A stretch of DNA of 64,000 bases from contig BRXU01000005.1 of NCBI GenBank assembly GCA_030267565.1, positions 3,847,501 to 3,911,500 of the forward strand. Reading direction: 5' to 3'. Positions within the stretch are counted from its first letter, which is position 1. The number at the start of each line of letters is the position of its first letter. This DNA is from Pleodorina starrii (taxonomy: Eukaryota; Chlorophyta; Chlorophyceae; Chlamydomonadales; Volvocaceae). The position numbers were made by a program, and so were the translations under genes. Below the pieces are notes generated by a model that had not been told where the DNA came from, made no database searches, and saw only the letters and a list, made by a program, of their open reading frames with translations. Below are positions 50,301 to 62,770 of this stretch, piece by piece.

Positions 50301-52864
50301 GTACAGTGCCCAATGTACATAGGACGGGTATAAAGGACGACGCAACCGGTACCGAGGTACACGAATACTCAACTATCACCGTTGTACCGTTTGATACCGA
50401 CCGCTAAGGCTCTCGCCCCTATAGGGGCGAGCCAACGTTTTGTAAATTGGATGGAGAACGATCTCAATCCCTCTCTGCGGAACGCCCGGTCGAACGTTTG
50501 GGCTCCTCAAGGGGCTCAGACAAACACTTGTCCGGCATGTACGACATGCACGGCGCACGGCGTATCCAGGCTTGCTAACTCAGGAAGGAAACATCTCTTT
50601 GCCCAAAAGTTTGAAACATTGTAGAATTAGTTTTTACGATGTTTTTGTGAAAATTTTAGGGAAAAATTTGACCATAAAATCTGATCATCCATAGAACTTC
50701 GAAAGCCCATTTCCCGGAAAATCACGTCGGCGGTTCCCCTCCCGACCGCGAGAAAAATGTTTTGGCTCCGAAAAACTGTGCTGGCTAGTAATAATGAAAT
50801 CAAGTTCCTACATTGAGCATTGTCATGGTTGATGTGTTGACACTGCACACAAATACTTTTGGGCCTTCCTAGCCAAAAACATCATGTCAGCCACGTTTTT
50901 GACACATTTGAGCGACGAATGTCTGAGCCCGTAGATGCTCCCGTCAAGGATGGATGATAGCAAGCCTGGGCGTATCAGACGCCTTAAGGCCGCCCGGAGG
51001 GTGATAAACTGAATTGCGGGATGGGAATTGAATACTAGAGCATGAAATTGTTCCCTCGTTTCTCCACTTCAGGTTTCTTCACCGTCACCAGATATCCAAC
51101 CTTATTCCGGTACTGACCCAGCGAGAGAAAAAAACTTTATTTTGATTCATCATCAGCCATTCACCTTTCGTCTGCAAAGAGAAGAGATTCGGCAGAATGA
51201 TTATGCGATGGTGGTAGTCCTGAGCGTTTATCCCAAAGGTCCTATTTGCCCAGCCGTCAAGCCAGATGTGCCACTTGGGCATGTTGTCGCTTTCATCACA
51301 TGCATAGGTGGTGAAGTTGGGGCCGCTGGCGAATGGATGGGGCGAAGTCAGAGTGCCGCTGCAGGGAACCTCCACGTTCCCGAGAACTTTTACTTCGGCA
51401 AGTGTGACTTGGCCGTAGCTGCAGGTCCGGATGTAGCCAGCCAGCGAACGGCCCATGAAGGTTCCGCTGCCGGTGACCAGGAGGTTGTTGACTCTCTGAG
51501 AGTGGGAGCCCAAGGAGGGAAATAAGCGTTTAGAGTACATAATATGGATGTACGTAAGTTGCTCACGGTGCACGTAGAATTACTCTGCATATTATTCCCC
51601 ATCCTGTTCGGCTAGCGACTTACTGCGCGGCCGTGACTGGCTTCGGCGCGCGGCTGACGAAGCGGTGTGTACGTAAGACACTTATTATTCCTAACTGGCT
51701 GGGCAACGAAACCGCGTGTGTATATGTGCAGGATGTGGACCTGCGCCTGCCCATAGCTGCAAAAAATACTCGCAAGCTATCTAGACTATCTATCTATTTG
51801 TTACCGAGCCTTATTACGTAAACGCAACCGCGCTTGGTGGTGTAGGTGGATGCAGGAAGCTGCTGTAAGGCCACGTTTTATTTGGACGAAGCTAAACGTG
51901 AGTAACAAGTATATATGTAAGTATGGCTGGCTTGATCGCCGGCTAGCAAACAGCAAGTACATACGCTGGAACAAATTGGATCTATAGACACGATGTACAC
52001 TTCCTACATACCGGCACAGTGCGAGCGCAGTGCGTGCGTACTGCAGGTACGCTTGCTTTATGTTTAAGCAGCGGAACGAATCGAAGTAGCAACATCGAAC
52101 AGACCTATATATCTAGCTAGCTGGCATGCATTCGGGCGCGGCTTCCCGTTGACTGCAATTTACGATCGAAGCACCTGAAGGTCGACCGCAGCCGGCTGCC
52201 CAAAGCCGCACATCCTCGGGACGTAGACCAGGAGTCGTACAGACCGGGGGGTGGTGATTGTCTCCCCCAGCAGCGACCGCCTGTGCTGCAGCATATCCTC
52301 TGCCGCCGGTCTCGTAGGCACCGAGCACGAGTATACTATGCCATCTACAATCTTGTCGTATGCGACGGTCACAGGCTGGGGACCGGTATGGATGTCGCCC
52401 TGCGATAGTAGCGCGGGGCAGAACGCTATGCGGTAGATGGCGCCGCTGCGATGCTCGTGGATGTAGTAGGCTGGGGCCATGGACTCGGAGTCGCTCGCCT
52501 CAACGGCTGAGAAGGTGCCTGCATGTGATGCGTGTCAGAAAGTGCAAGGAAGACAGCCGTCATTTGGGAAGTGTGGCACTGGGATAAGGCCGGAGTGAAA
52601 CCGAGGAGCGAGGTGCGTGGTAGATTTGCAGTAGTTGCGAGCCTTCAAGACACAACCCGACCCGCCGGCTACCCATCCATGTACGTGCGTACCCATTCAC
52701 CTACCGACCGACGAACACATACACTTACCCGTAAGTGACCCGGGGCCGTCACGTTGAACTGCCTGCTGGCCGTTTGCGCCGAGGAGCGGGGCTAGGAGCA
52801 GGAGGAGGCCCAACATGGAGGGGGAAGGCCGTCGAAGCGGTAACCACGTCAACTGGGAGGCCAT
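47389..52864 (-). CDS. Secreted peptidase M11 (gametolysin/VMP-type) metalloprotease, gene A
   Basis: Five exons on the minus strand: 52864-52729, 52518-52175, 51495-51165, 49260-48989 and 48261-47389. They total 1,956 bp, or 651 aa; all introns are GT-AG. The signal peptide follows 16 N-terminal residues (second ATG at 52816, then a Leu-rich core). Exon 4 encodes the zinc site HEIAHTWGMGH (His about 314) and the Met-turn 'CIM'. Exon 5 has a beta-rich domain, an acidic Cys motif of the putative metal-binding type ('DGLDDDCD...DPDC') and a Pro-rich shaft (SPPP, STRPLPSPPP). It ends in a hydrophobic C-terminus ('LLLASLFLPVLVLPILM') that could be a GPI signal or membrane anchor. By family, it would cleave extracellular-matrix glycoproteins. 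It is head to head with gene B. Confidence 0.85.
49556..49602. repeat. Interstitial telomere-like repeats in intron 3 of gene A
   Basis: Imperfect CCCTAAAA units (four) within 47 bp. Confidence 0.7.
50636..50955 (+). repeat. Dispersed ~320-bp repeat in intron 3 of gene A
   Basis: Homologous to 58440-58800 in the same plus orientation, sharing 'TTGGGCCTTC' and 'TTTTTGACACATTTGAGCGA'-type blocks. As the two host genes are inverted, the repeat did not arise with the gene duplication. Confidence 0.65.
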
Positions 52865-54608
52865 GTATTCCCTCACCGAAGCCCCTCAAAGAAGAACCTT
52901 GCTTGATGCGAGTTGCCGTGGCAACGAACGTGGAAATGGGCGGGAACATACAGCGACGTGAGTGCGTGGTAGGTGATGTATGGCGCGCGCGGAAATTGAA
53001 ACTCCTGCTTTGGGTTTATACAGAGGAGTATCCATTTCCATTGGCAGCGGAAGGTATGCAGACAAAATAACATATATAATGTCTAAAATATATTCCATAA
53101 TAACAGCGCCGGTTAGCAACTAACGCAACTGTATCCACGTCATTCTTGCTTGTTCATGGTAACATTCCAACACTTCTAAGTTTAACATATAATGTTATGA
53201 AACATTGGCAAATGAAGCAGACCCGTCAACTTTATCATCGACCACTGCTTAAAAAATGAACCGACGGAGCTTCATCACCAATTTCTGCACAAAAGATTCT
53301 GAAGAGCGGGTCGGGGATGACTGCGATCTGCGAAAGTATTTTCACCGCGTTGGTCTCGTACTAAGTCAATGTTGCGACGTATCCCTCTATCAGAGACATC
53401 CTTCTGCGCTGCTGATCCCCCTGTTCCCAATACTCGTTACCAGGAGACGCTGCTGTCTAGTTATATTAAAAAGCAGAGAAAATGTTTCAACCCATGCAAC
53501 ATTCGCCCGCGAACTGTCCACAAGTGAAAATGAAAGCCCAGCAGCCACACCTTGGTTTAGAATGGTTTAAAAAGGGATTCGGAACGCAAAGCCAGCAGCT
53601 CATATAAGAGGACGGAAGTAGACAGCGGGGCGTGCAGGGAGGCAGGCGGACGGACAGTTTCGGTTTATTTGTTTCATTCATTCACTTCTATCTATCATTC
53701 AGTTTCAAGTAATGCACCAAGCATGTACTCTCTGGGGGGCCCGATCAAGCATATAACAACCCACTTCCGAGCAGTTTCATGTATTCGTAACCTTGTAAAA
53801 GTGAGACAAGCAAGAGTCCGGCGCTGATGTATGAGGGCCCAGCCGCGCGTAGCGACTGCCTAGCGAGCCTGGAAGGCTTGAACGTAAGATCCGAGTCGGT
53901 CGCGATTGTCAATATTTTGTGCAAATCTTATTGAAAAAATTTGGCATGTTTAGCTCAATGGATGGACAGCAAAGGCATCAGCAGTAACCTCGCATACTCC
54001 GCATGTATGTGAATGGGGCGTGGCAGGGGGCTAGCTGCACGGAGCGGTGGGGGCCCAGCGCTAGCTAGGTACATTTTTGTTATACGTAGGTTGTGCGCAT
54101 GCATATCTTGCAATGAAACGGCTCTTGGCTAAGCGTCTATGGCTATTCTTTTCCTCACGGCCCTTCAGTGAATCCGCAGATTGACGACACATACAACCGG
54201 GTGGTGACGCCGGGTGCACGCGCGCTCTCACCTTCTGCGTGCCATGTGCATGGCTGGCTGGTTGGACTGGAATCAAAACCTATAGCTGCAAATCTACTCA
54301 CTTAGTCAAGTGATCCGGGAGCCCAAGTCAAGGCAAACGAAACGCCTAACGTAAGCACATCGCTCGTATTCACACCGAAGCAGCATGACAAAGAGACGCC
54401 AACCAACTAACGTGTGGTAGGATCATCCGCGCGCCCATACATCCAGTTGGAATTGATTAGCAGGTTTATCAATTTCCGCCCTCACCTACCACGCACGCAC
54501 TCACAACGCCGGCTATTTCCGCCCCTCTCCGCGCGCGTTCGTTGCCACGGCAATTCGCATCGGGCAAGGTTCTTCTTCTAGGAGCTTCAGTGAGGTTCCA
54601 GGGTGGAC
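52865..54608. promoter_or_regulatory. Shared upstream region of the divergent M11 pair
   Basis: 1.74 kb between the two start codons. The first ~130-150 bp upstream of each gene are homologous in inverted orientation, including 'CGTTGCCACGGCAA' and an AATTTCCGC block, so the core promoters were duplicated too. A TATAAAC-like motif (minus strand) lies at about 53020 for gene A. The middle (53100-54460) holds no ORF with coding character. Confidence 0.5.
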
Positions 54609-57600
54609 ATGGCCTGCTGCCAGTTGTCGTGGTTACCGCTTCGACGGCCTTCCCCCTCCATGTTGGGCCTCCTCCTGCTCCTGGCCCCGCTCCTCGGCGC
54701 AAACGGCCAGCAGGCAGTTCAACGTGACGGCCCCGGGTCACTTACGGGCAAGTGTGTTCGTTGGTCGGTTGGTGCGTGCATAACGAAAAAGTACATGGAT
54801 GGATGGGTGAACGGGTTGTGTCTTGCTTGAAGGCTCGCCACTAATAATATGTACTGCTGCATGTGTACCACCTGCGTATGTGTTTCACTCCACTCTTATC
54901 CCAGTGCCACACTTCTTTGCTGATGCCTGTCTTCCTTCCTTTCTCTCTCCGTCACACGCACACCATCCACATACATACAGGAACCCTGACAGCCGTTGAG
55001 GCGAGCGGCTCCGAATCCATGGCCCCAGCCTACTACATCCACGAGCATAGCAGCGGCGCCATCTACCGCATAGCGTTCTGCCCCGCGGTATTATCGAAGG
55101 GCGACATCCATACCGGTCCCCAGCCTGTGACCGTCGCATACAACAAAATTGTAGATGGCATCGTTCATACGTGCTCTGTGCCTACGAGGCCGGCGGCAGA
55201 GGGTGCCATTCGGCGGGCTCTGCAGCAGCAACTGGGGGAGACGATCACCACCCCTCGGTCCATTAGGCTCCTGGTCTACGTACCGTCGATGTGCGGCTTT
55301 AACCAGCCGGCTGCGACCAACATTCAGGTGCTTGCTTGCTGTCAAGCAACGGAAAGCCCCGCCCGGATGCGCGTGAAGTCATCAGCTGTCTAGGTCTCGT
55401 GCTGCGCGATGGCGTTATTTCCATTCGCTATTTCAACATACATACAGCAGCTTTATGTACCTTCAGTACGTATACACGCACTTCTATACTGCTGCGCCGT
55501 TGAGGGAGCAAAAATTGCATTGTGTCGATAGATCCAATTTACTCCAGCTGACTTGCTGTTTGCCAGCCAGCGATCGAACGAACCAGCCAAAGCTTCGTCC
55601 AAATTAATGTGGCCACATATATGCTTCTCGTATCCGCGGTTGCGCCTTAGGCTCGGCAACGGCCTTACAGCAGCTTCGTTCTTGCATCCACCGACCTACA
55701 CCACCAACCGCGGTTGCGTTTACGCAAGGCTCGGTAACGAGTAGATTGATAGCCTAGATACGTAGCTTGCGAATCGTTTTATTACGTAAGCTATGGGCAG
55801 ACCGGCGCAGGTCCACATCCTGCACATTTACACACGCGATTGGCCCAGCCATTTTGGAATAAGTGTCAGCCGCCGCAGCCAGCCACGGCCGCGCAGCAAG
55901 TAGATAGCTAGATAGCCGAACAGGACGGGGAATATGCAGAGTGATTTCATCGTAATTATCTGGCATCCATATTATGTACTCTAAATTGCCCAACCATGCA
56001 CCGTGAGCAACTTACGTACATCCATATTATGTACTCTAAACGCTTATTTCCCTCCGTGGGCTCCCACGCACCCTCAGAGAGTCAACAACCTCCTGGTCAC
56101 CGGCAGCGGAACCTTTATGGGCCGTTCATTGGCTGGTTACATCCGGACTTGCAGCTACGGTCAAGTCACACTTGCCGAAGTTAAAGTTCTCGGAAACGTG
56201 GAGGTGCCCTGCAACGGCACTCTGACTTCGCCCCATCCATTCGCCAGTGGCCCCAACTTCACCACCAATGCATGTGATGAAAGCGAAAACATGCCGAAGT
56301 GGCACATCTGGCTTGACGGCTGGGCTAAGAAGACATATGGGATAAACGCTCAGGACTACCACCATCGCGTAATCATTCTGCCGAATCTCTTCACTTTGCA
56401 GACGAAAGGTGAGCGAATGGCTGCTGATGAGTCACAGGCCTTTTCGCTGGGCGGGCCAGTACCGGAATAAGGTTCGCTATCTGATGAAGGTGAAGAAACC
56501 TGAACTTGGGAGCTATCCGTCATTCCATATTATAATTTTTAATTTCCACGTATCTAGCTTGCGATTTAAATTTTCACCAGCATGGGGGTCGTCCGATACA
56601 CCGTACGTGCGCCGTGCGTACATGCGTTCATAGCTTCATATATACCGGACAAACGTTTGCCCGACGGAGACCATGCATTTAGGGGACAACAAGGGGTTGG
56701 TGTCGGCTTCCTTGAAGCCGGAAAAAGGGCGGGGCCCCGTTCAATCCGTACGGGTTAAGTTGAGTGCTAGGGCGAAAGTGTGGACAGTCCTGCTGATATA
56801 TAGCCAGAGCTTTATCCCCGAAATGCCTGCTTGCGGAGTCGTCAGCAAGGCCTGCCGGCGCCGCGCGAATCACGTCATCCCGCCGGGTGCATGAGCGCAT
56901 CGATCGATACGGCATCATTTCCAAAGCGAGCGGCGAGGGCGTCAAGTGTGAGAGTGTCCTGACAGTCCTGCTGATAGACAGCCAGAGCTTTATATCCGAA
57001 ATGCCTGCGGCTTGAGCAATCCACCCCATGTTCAGCATCGCGCTCCGTCTCGGCACTGTGCAACTCTTCCCGCGAGCGCATTGGCTTAAGTAACATGACA
57101 GTAGACGTGGATTGTATCATTCACATATCACGCAGGCTGACTTGCCAATAGAAGGACAGCGGAACTGTTTGCGAGGGTCGCGACGACGTGCAGTTGCCGA
57201 CGAGAGTGCACAGCAGGCTTCGCTACCGAGGTATCCGCCGTATCGTAGAGCAGGCTTGACAACTTTAACATTAGGACAGGACTGTAGAAGTCCCCTAGGT
57301 TGCCGACTGGACTTGTCGGGCGGCCCGCAGAAGAGCGCCGCATCGTGCGTGCATCGGCGGCTTGGCGTCCAACAACCAGCATTTTGCCCCTCATGGTTTG
57401 CATCTTGCAACCTTTGTAATAGCAATATGCGTCAAGACGATCGGACCGGCTAGCAGAGCTGCTGTGGTGTGGTCGCGGGAAGAATGTTTGCAATGCAAAC
57501 ATAGTTTGTTTCCGAAACGAAGATTCATTTCACGCCGTCATGTCAGAATTCCACCTTAAGGAACGATGACTCTTCTGGAATTAATTATAGGCCGAGAGGT

Positions 57601-60600
57601 GATGGTTTGACCTCGGCCTCGGTCCATGGAGACTGCCAAACTGGTTTGTACTCATGCGATGTTGGGTTCCAATAATAAATTTACCGTGCAATAAAGAATG
57701 TAATCTTTTACTTATGCAGCCTTTCCGTTGGCCGAAAGTCTGCACTTGTCCAATTACCCAGAACCCAGAACCCAGAACCCAGACACGGACATGGGCAATC
57801 CTACAGGGCGGGGCCCCCCTGGGCGCTTCGCGCTGGGGCCCCGCCCAAAAATTCTCGGTCGGTCGTTTCGCTGGGAAGGAAGGTTGCCGTCGTGCTCTGA
57901 ACGGGTGCAGACAGGGAATTCGTACTCCATTTCACGAACAAGCTATGGGCGGCCAGAGCGAGCCAAATGAACCGCTGGCCACATCAACTAGCGGTAGAAA
58001 ATGGTTTTTGAAGGGCTGTTGAAGGGCTGTGTACGTTTGCTACATGGGTGCGCGCTTGCCCCTCTCACGAACAAAAACCCCAAGGGGGCTAAAACGCCTA
58101 AAACACGACAGTAAAAAGCCGCACATGCAGAAGAAGAGGACACCAGCGGTCAAAGGGGACAATCGAGTTGCAGTGGGCCCAGATGCGCTCAAGCATCCTC
58201 GCCAAACGAACGAGGGGAATCTCATTTCATCGCTTCCTCCATCTGATACCCTCAAATTAATGGGGCAACCCTTCATCCGCGCGCGCGGATGCTACTAAAT
58301 GCAGGGCACTCCATTAGGACATGCTTCTCGTCCTCTATTTTCTTTTACCATCCGCAACGCAGCAGGGGCATTTTCGCTCAGTCCTGTTGGGGACCAGGCT
58401 TAAAATAATACTATGTTTGCCCCCCAAAAAATGAAATTTTGTAATATTTTTTAACGATTTGAGTTTCCAATATGAAATTTTAATTTGGCCATCAATAGAA
58501 CTTCCAAGCCCAGTTTCCCGAAAATTACGTCGCCGGCTCGCCCCTGACGGTGAAAAAGATGTTTTCAGCTCCGAATAAATGTGCTGATTAATACTGAAAA
58601 CATGTTCCTATATTGCACACGGTTGATATCTTGGCAACAATCATGCCTTGTTTTCTTGTAAATGCACCTAGCTAGTGTACGGTACACTGCACACAGATAC
58701 GTTGGGCCTTCCCAGCCAAAACCTTCTCTTCAGCCATAGGCGTTTTTGGCACATTTGAGCGATGAATGTCTTAGCCCGTAGGTACTCCCGTCAAGGATCA
58801 TAGCCAGCCTGCTGGGGACATGGAACTCTGCCCACTCGTGATCTGTTGGCCGCCATCTCCCAATAGCACAACCGGAACTGCAAAATATGCAGTGAGCCGT
58901 GCGCGGGATGAAACATGATTGCCGCTGCCCCCGCAAGGGCAGGCCCATCCAGTGCTTATACTTCGCCATCTGAATCCCCGGCTGTTTCCCATCCAAAGGG
59001 TAGACCTCTGGTGATGTACACACACTTCGGCGGTAGTTTGGTATGGATATACATACGACAGCTAACCGCCTTCAGGAACATGAACCGATCGTGACTGCCG
59101 ACTGTATATGGTACTCACCTGCAATCCATGCATCAATGTACGTATTCAGGCTGTGGGGGATGGGCCGGCGCTGCCTCGGCCGGCCGCTGGAACCTCAACA
59201 CGACGGCCGTCAACAATTGGGGCTCCAGCTTGGTCTGGTGGTCCGGCGATAACTTTGGAAGACTGGAGATTCTGCTTCACGAGATTGCTCACACGTGGGG
59301 CATGGGGCACGCCAACGTGCCTGGCAACTGCGACATGAATGATCAGTGCGACAACACCTGTATCATGGGTGCAAGAGAAGGGCAGGGCATCAGGTGCTTC
59401 AACGCACCTCACAACTGGCAGGTGGGTTCGAGAGCGGTTGTGCATTATAATGACCGATGCTAATTGCTTGACTGTAATAACCAATCTATCAGGTTTGATC
59501 AACTGAAATTGGATGTACGTGCAAGATGTACGAATGTACGACTTCGATGGGGGTTGACGTGATCTTACGACACCAACGCTCTGCTCACCGTACGGACGTA
59601 GACGCTAACACCAGATGCGTGCGTTTGGCTGACAGGCACGCTTGATTCTATGTCCAGGGTCGTTCTGCAGCCGATCGCTTAGCCGCGGGCGGGGAAGCGC
59701 AGCAGGAAACGAACACACACGTACGCTGCCTTGCCACCCGCTGGTGTCGTTGTTTATTTTACACACACGACGGGAATTCCCCACTCATGACTACATGCAC
59801 TCATGACTACATACAAACCGTACATACATACATACGACAGCGGCGGGCTGTGCGGATTGCTATCTAAAAGATATTCAAGTGCGGAAAAATTACATCAGAA
59901 CTAACCCGGACTTATAAATATTTTCGGCTGAATTGGCAGGTTTGCCGAGACGCCCTTGATTGGCGAACCAGAAGATGCAAGCGTGCCGCTGTACCACGGA
60001 ATGGGGTTCACGCACGCGTGCATGTCACAAGGCGTGCACCGCACAGACACAGCAGGCCCAACACCCGATAATTCCCTTGATAATAAAACACTGTGGCGAA
60101 TCTTGAAGGTCAATCTGATGTTTCGGTTACTTCACCGTTGCAAAGCAACGCCTTGCGGGCCGGCCATGAGTTAATTGCCATTACAGTTTATTTGTCTGTT
60201 GTCCATTATTGTTACAGTGCAAACCACAAAATGCTATTCTCCTCGAACCCCGAAGTGACATTTCCTCCCCTATCCTATATATGAAGATCCGAGTTCTCGT
60301 TTCCCTGTCCCGGCAACGTTTTCTTCAGGTCGGCTGGGGCAGGCCCTTCGTGCAGTTGGACGACGCCGGCCTGAAGATAGGCAACACGATCACTGTGCGA
60401 ATCCCCAACCAGTTGTCCACCGCGGCGAGCTCTGTCATGGTGACGGGCAGCGGTATGGCCCCGGGGCAGCGAATTTTCATTGCCGCACGGTACAACGTGT
60501 ACCCGTACGACTTGGCCTGGCAACCGTGGGAGGACGATAGGGGCTTTCTCGTCGTGCACACGTACGACGGGACCGACAGGATCCCCGACCGCGCGACAAT

Positions 60601-61141
60601 TCACCTTGGCAGCATTCAAGTAAACACAGTCTGGCGTGTCACCAACAGCAGCTTGGTCATCCGGTTCGATTCCTGGAGCAACGCCACCGGCGCAGTCGCA
60701 CGGCTGTGCCGACGCAGTTCGGACTTCGAACGTAACTGCACTGACGGCCTGGATGACGACTGCGACTTCCTGGCCGACGCGCAAGACCCCGACTGCGCAT
60801 CAGGGGTCCGACCACCGCCGCCGCCATCGCCGCGTCCGCCTCCTTCACCGCCGCCGCCGCCGCCACCGTCGCCACCACCGCCGTTACCGCCGCCGCCCCC
60901 GCCTCCATCACCACCGCCGCCCCCGCCGCCATCACCACCGCCGCAACCGCCGCCATCACCACCGCCGCCTCTACTGTCCCCGCAGGCGCCGTCTCCCAAG
61001 CAATCGCCACCACCTTCCTTGCGCCAATCTCCGTTTCCCAAGCCACCCCGCTCCCCACCATCTCCCCCACCATCCTCACCGCAGCCACCCACTCCAAAGC
61101 GTCCCCGGAACCCAAAGCCTCCACCACCGACGGGAAATTAG
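54609..61141 (+). CDS. Secreted peptidase M11 (gametolysin/VMP-type) metalloprotease, gene B
   Basis: Five exons: 54609-54747, 54981-55327, 56078-56408, 59150-59421 and 60329-61141. They total 1,902 bp, or 633 aa, in frame throughout. The start choice (54609 or the in-frame ATG at 54660) only changes the length ahead of a Leu-rich signal peptide. The zinc site HEIAHTWGMGH has His316, Glu317, His320 and His326, with Met-turn M345 and 'CFNAPHNW' after it. Residues 364-520 form a beta-rich domain ending in the acidic Cys motif (about 499-519). Residues 521-633 are a Pro-rich SPPP shaft with a basic end and no hydrophobic tail, unlike gene A. Intron 1 starts with GC (ACGG|GCAAGT), where gene A has GT. 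By family, its role would be cell-wall/ECM proteolysis. Confidence 0.87.
56781..57010. repeat. Imperfect tandem duplication in intron 3 of gene B
   Basis: Two ~50-bp blocks, beginning ACAGTCCTGCTGATA and ending CCGAAATGCCTGC, are spaced 180 bp apart with related sequence between. The minus strand reads as short repeat-like peptides ('FGDKALAIYQQDC' / 'FGYKALAVYQQDC'), so this may be a decayed repeat-protein fragment. Confidence 0.55.
57806..57846. other. Strong GC hairpin in intron 3 of gene B
   Basis: Perfect 12-bp arms GGGCGGGGCCCC and GGGGCCCCGCCC around a 17-nt loop, preceded by tandem AGAACCC units (57760-57782). Confidence 0.7.
58440..58800 (+). repeat. Dispersed ~320-bp repeat in intron 3 of gene B
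   Basis: Partner of 50636-50955 in the same plus orientation, with a ~45-bp extra segment near 58635-58685. Confidence 0.65.
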
Positions 61142-61560
61142 GCAACACGCCCCCTTCTTCGAATGAAGTCACTCAATCCTCATGGTACATACCTACTACA
61201 CACGCTCGACACATACACGCAGTCGCCCTCCCCGAGGTCGCCCTACTGCGTGCGAGTGCCCCGTCATCAGACGCCTCCTTGACTGGATTCAGCGTTTTGG
61301 GGAGATCACTAGATAGTAACCACGGTTCTGCTGCATGCATCTGGATGGAATTAAAAGATGCGATGAGTGGTCTTGTGGCGGTTAGTTTCTGTTTGGGGTG
61401 ATGAACCCAATCGTGAATGATGTGTGCGGCGTGTGTGGGCAAGGAGCATGCTGTACAACACGTAAGCCTCGTACACTCGACCATCCGTACGCACGTCGCT
61501 GCTGGCCAGGGACTTGCATAAGTAAACAAAAATTCATATGTGTCAAGAGGTCGCACCACC
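61142..61560. other. 3' flank of gene B, nothing further identified
   Basis: Probably holds the 3' UTR and terminator. No TGTAA-type polyadenylation signal was securely located. Confidence 0.4.
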
Positions 61561-61589
61561 GTAATATATATTGCGGCCCCGCTGGTCTG

Positions 61590-61715
61590 TAAATAAACAG
61601 TAGCTTAGTCTCGAAGGAGCGAAGCGATCGTAGAGACTGAGCTAGGTTTGTTACGACGTCGTAAAGCTGACCGAAGCTTTACCTTCGGTTCTCGCTGCGT
61701 TCAGGCATTCTGCCT
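61590..61715 (+). other. Structured repeat-like segment with two hairpins
   Basis: GCTTAGTCTC...GAGACTGAGC and ACCGAA...TTCGGT can each form a stem. This may be the 5' part of a short retroelement; no full pol III promoter was recognised. Confidence 0.3.
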
Positions 61716-61739
61716 TCACTTCACGAGAGCACTCACATC

Positions 61740-62600
61740 GCCGTGAGTCACCTAGTTTCCCGCCCCGCCCGAGCCTCCCTGGCTCGCGCTCCCGCCCCTT
61801 TTTGTGCCGTGCAGGCCGCCCGCTGGAGTCTTTTCGTGGCGGCGCTTGGGCCCCTGGTGACGGCCCCGCGCCCGTGGTGGCTGGCGTGTGCTGGCGGAGC
61901 TCGTCGCTGGGTCGTGTGTGTGCGGTGCTTGAGGGATGTCGGTTGGACAGACGGCCGTGCTCGCGGACCGGGACCAGCCCTCCGCTCACGGGGCCGTGGG
62001 CGGCAAGGGGCCAGACCTCCGCCGGGTGGGTGTTGGGTTTCGGGCTGACTTGTGTGTCGCTGGTGTCGTTGTGTTGTGCCGGCCGGGGCGGCGGTGGGGT
62101 TTTTTGGCCTTGTGGTGCCCCTGTTCCCGTTTTTCCCCACCGTGTTTGTCCTGTGCTGGTTCTCGTTGCGGGAATCATAGGGGTTGCTGGCGCGCGCCTT
62201 TTGGTGCTTGCTCACGGTCGGGTTTCTCGGCCTGGTTGGCGGTGTTTCGGTTGTCTGCGCCCGGAGCTTTGGTTGGGTTGGGGGTTGCCTCGGTTGCCGC
62301 GGCTCGTCCCGTCGCCCCCGGGCGGCCTGTTCGGCTGGCTGGCCGTCTCGTCTGTTTGCCCGCGCGCCGGTGGCGTCGGCCGCGCGTTTTTCGCTTGTGC
62401 GCTCCGGGCTGGTGTTTGTTTTGGCGCTCCGCGCTTTGGCGCTCCGCGCTTTGTGCTGTGCTCTCGCTGCAGTGTAAAGGTCCTCGTCAATTGCCCCTTC
62501 CCCGTTGATCGGCGGGTCGCTTCCTCGTTAGCCGATGGCCGGCTTCGCTATATAGCTGAGGGCAGCTACAAGGAACAAACGAGCGTATTGTTTTTTAAAA
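61740..62600. other. GC-rich G/T-biased DNA, probable retroelement UTR
   Basis: Composition resembles the L1-like 3' UTR at 7111-8215, but no alignment was found by eye. The long overlapping ORFs are low-complexity shadows. Confidence 0.3.
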
Positions 62601-62603
62601 TTA

Positions 62604-62770
62604 ACGGGTGTTACACTGTGGGCGACTCGTCCTGAGGCAGGACGAGCACCGGGATCCCTGACCGGGCCGAGTGGCGCAGGGGCGGGCGCGCGGTTTCCGT
62701 CTGTTCCCCCGCGCGCGCTTCGCCCCCTCACTTGCGCCAGCCGGGGGCACCCTCCGCGGTTTCAGGCTTA
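62604..62770 (-). mobile_element. 3' end of a second L1-like LINE
   Basis: The reverse complement matches the last ~110 bp of the element at 5499-8215, including the terminus 'GTGTAACACCCGTTAA' and the block GACGAGCACCGGG (inexact). An AT-rich TTTTAAAA follows the terminus. Confidence 0.65.

Noticed and set aside
53940..53990. tRNA-like A-box (TAGCTCAATGG)
   Set aside because: No matching B-box, acceptor stem or anticodon arm could be folded.
54903..55345. Minus-strand ORFs across exon 2 of gene B
   Set aside because: Shadows of a real exon whose splice sites and paralog conservation define the plus-strand frame.
61740..62635. 277-aa plus-strand and 175-aa minus-strand ORFs in the GC-rich stretch
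   Set aside because: Arg/Gly/Pro/Ala low complexity on both strands with no motif; consistent with a GC-rich UTR of a retroelement.
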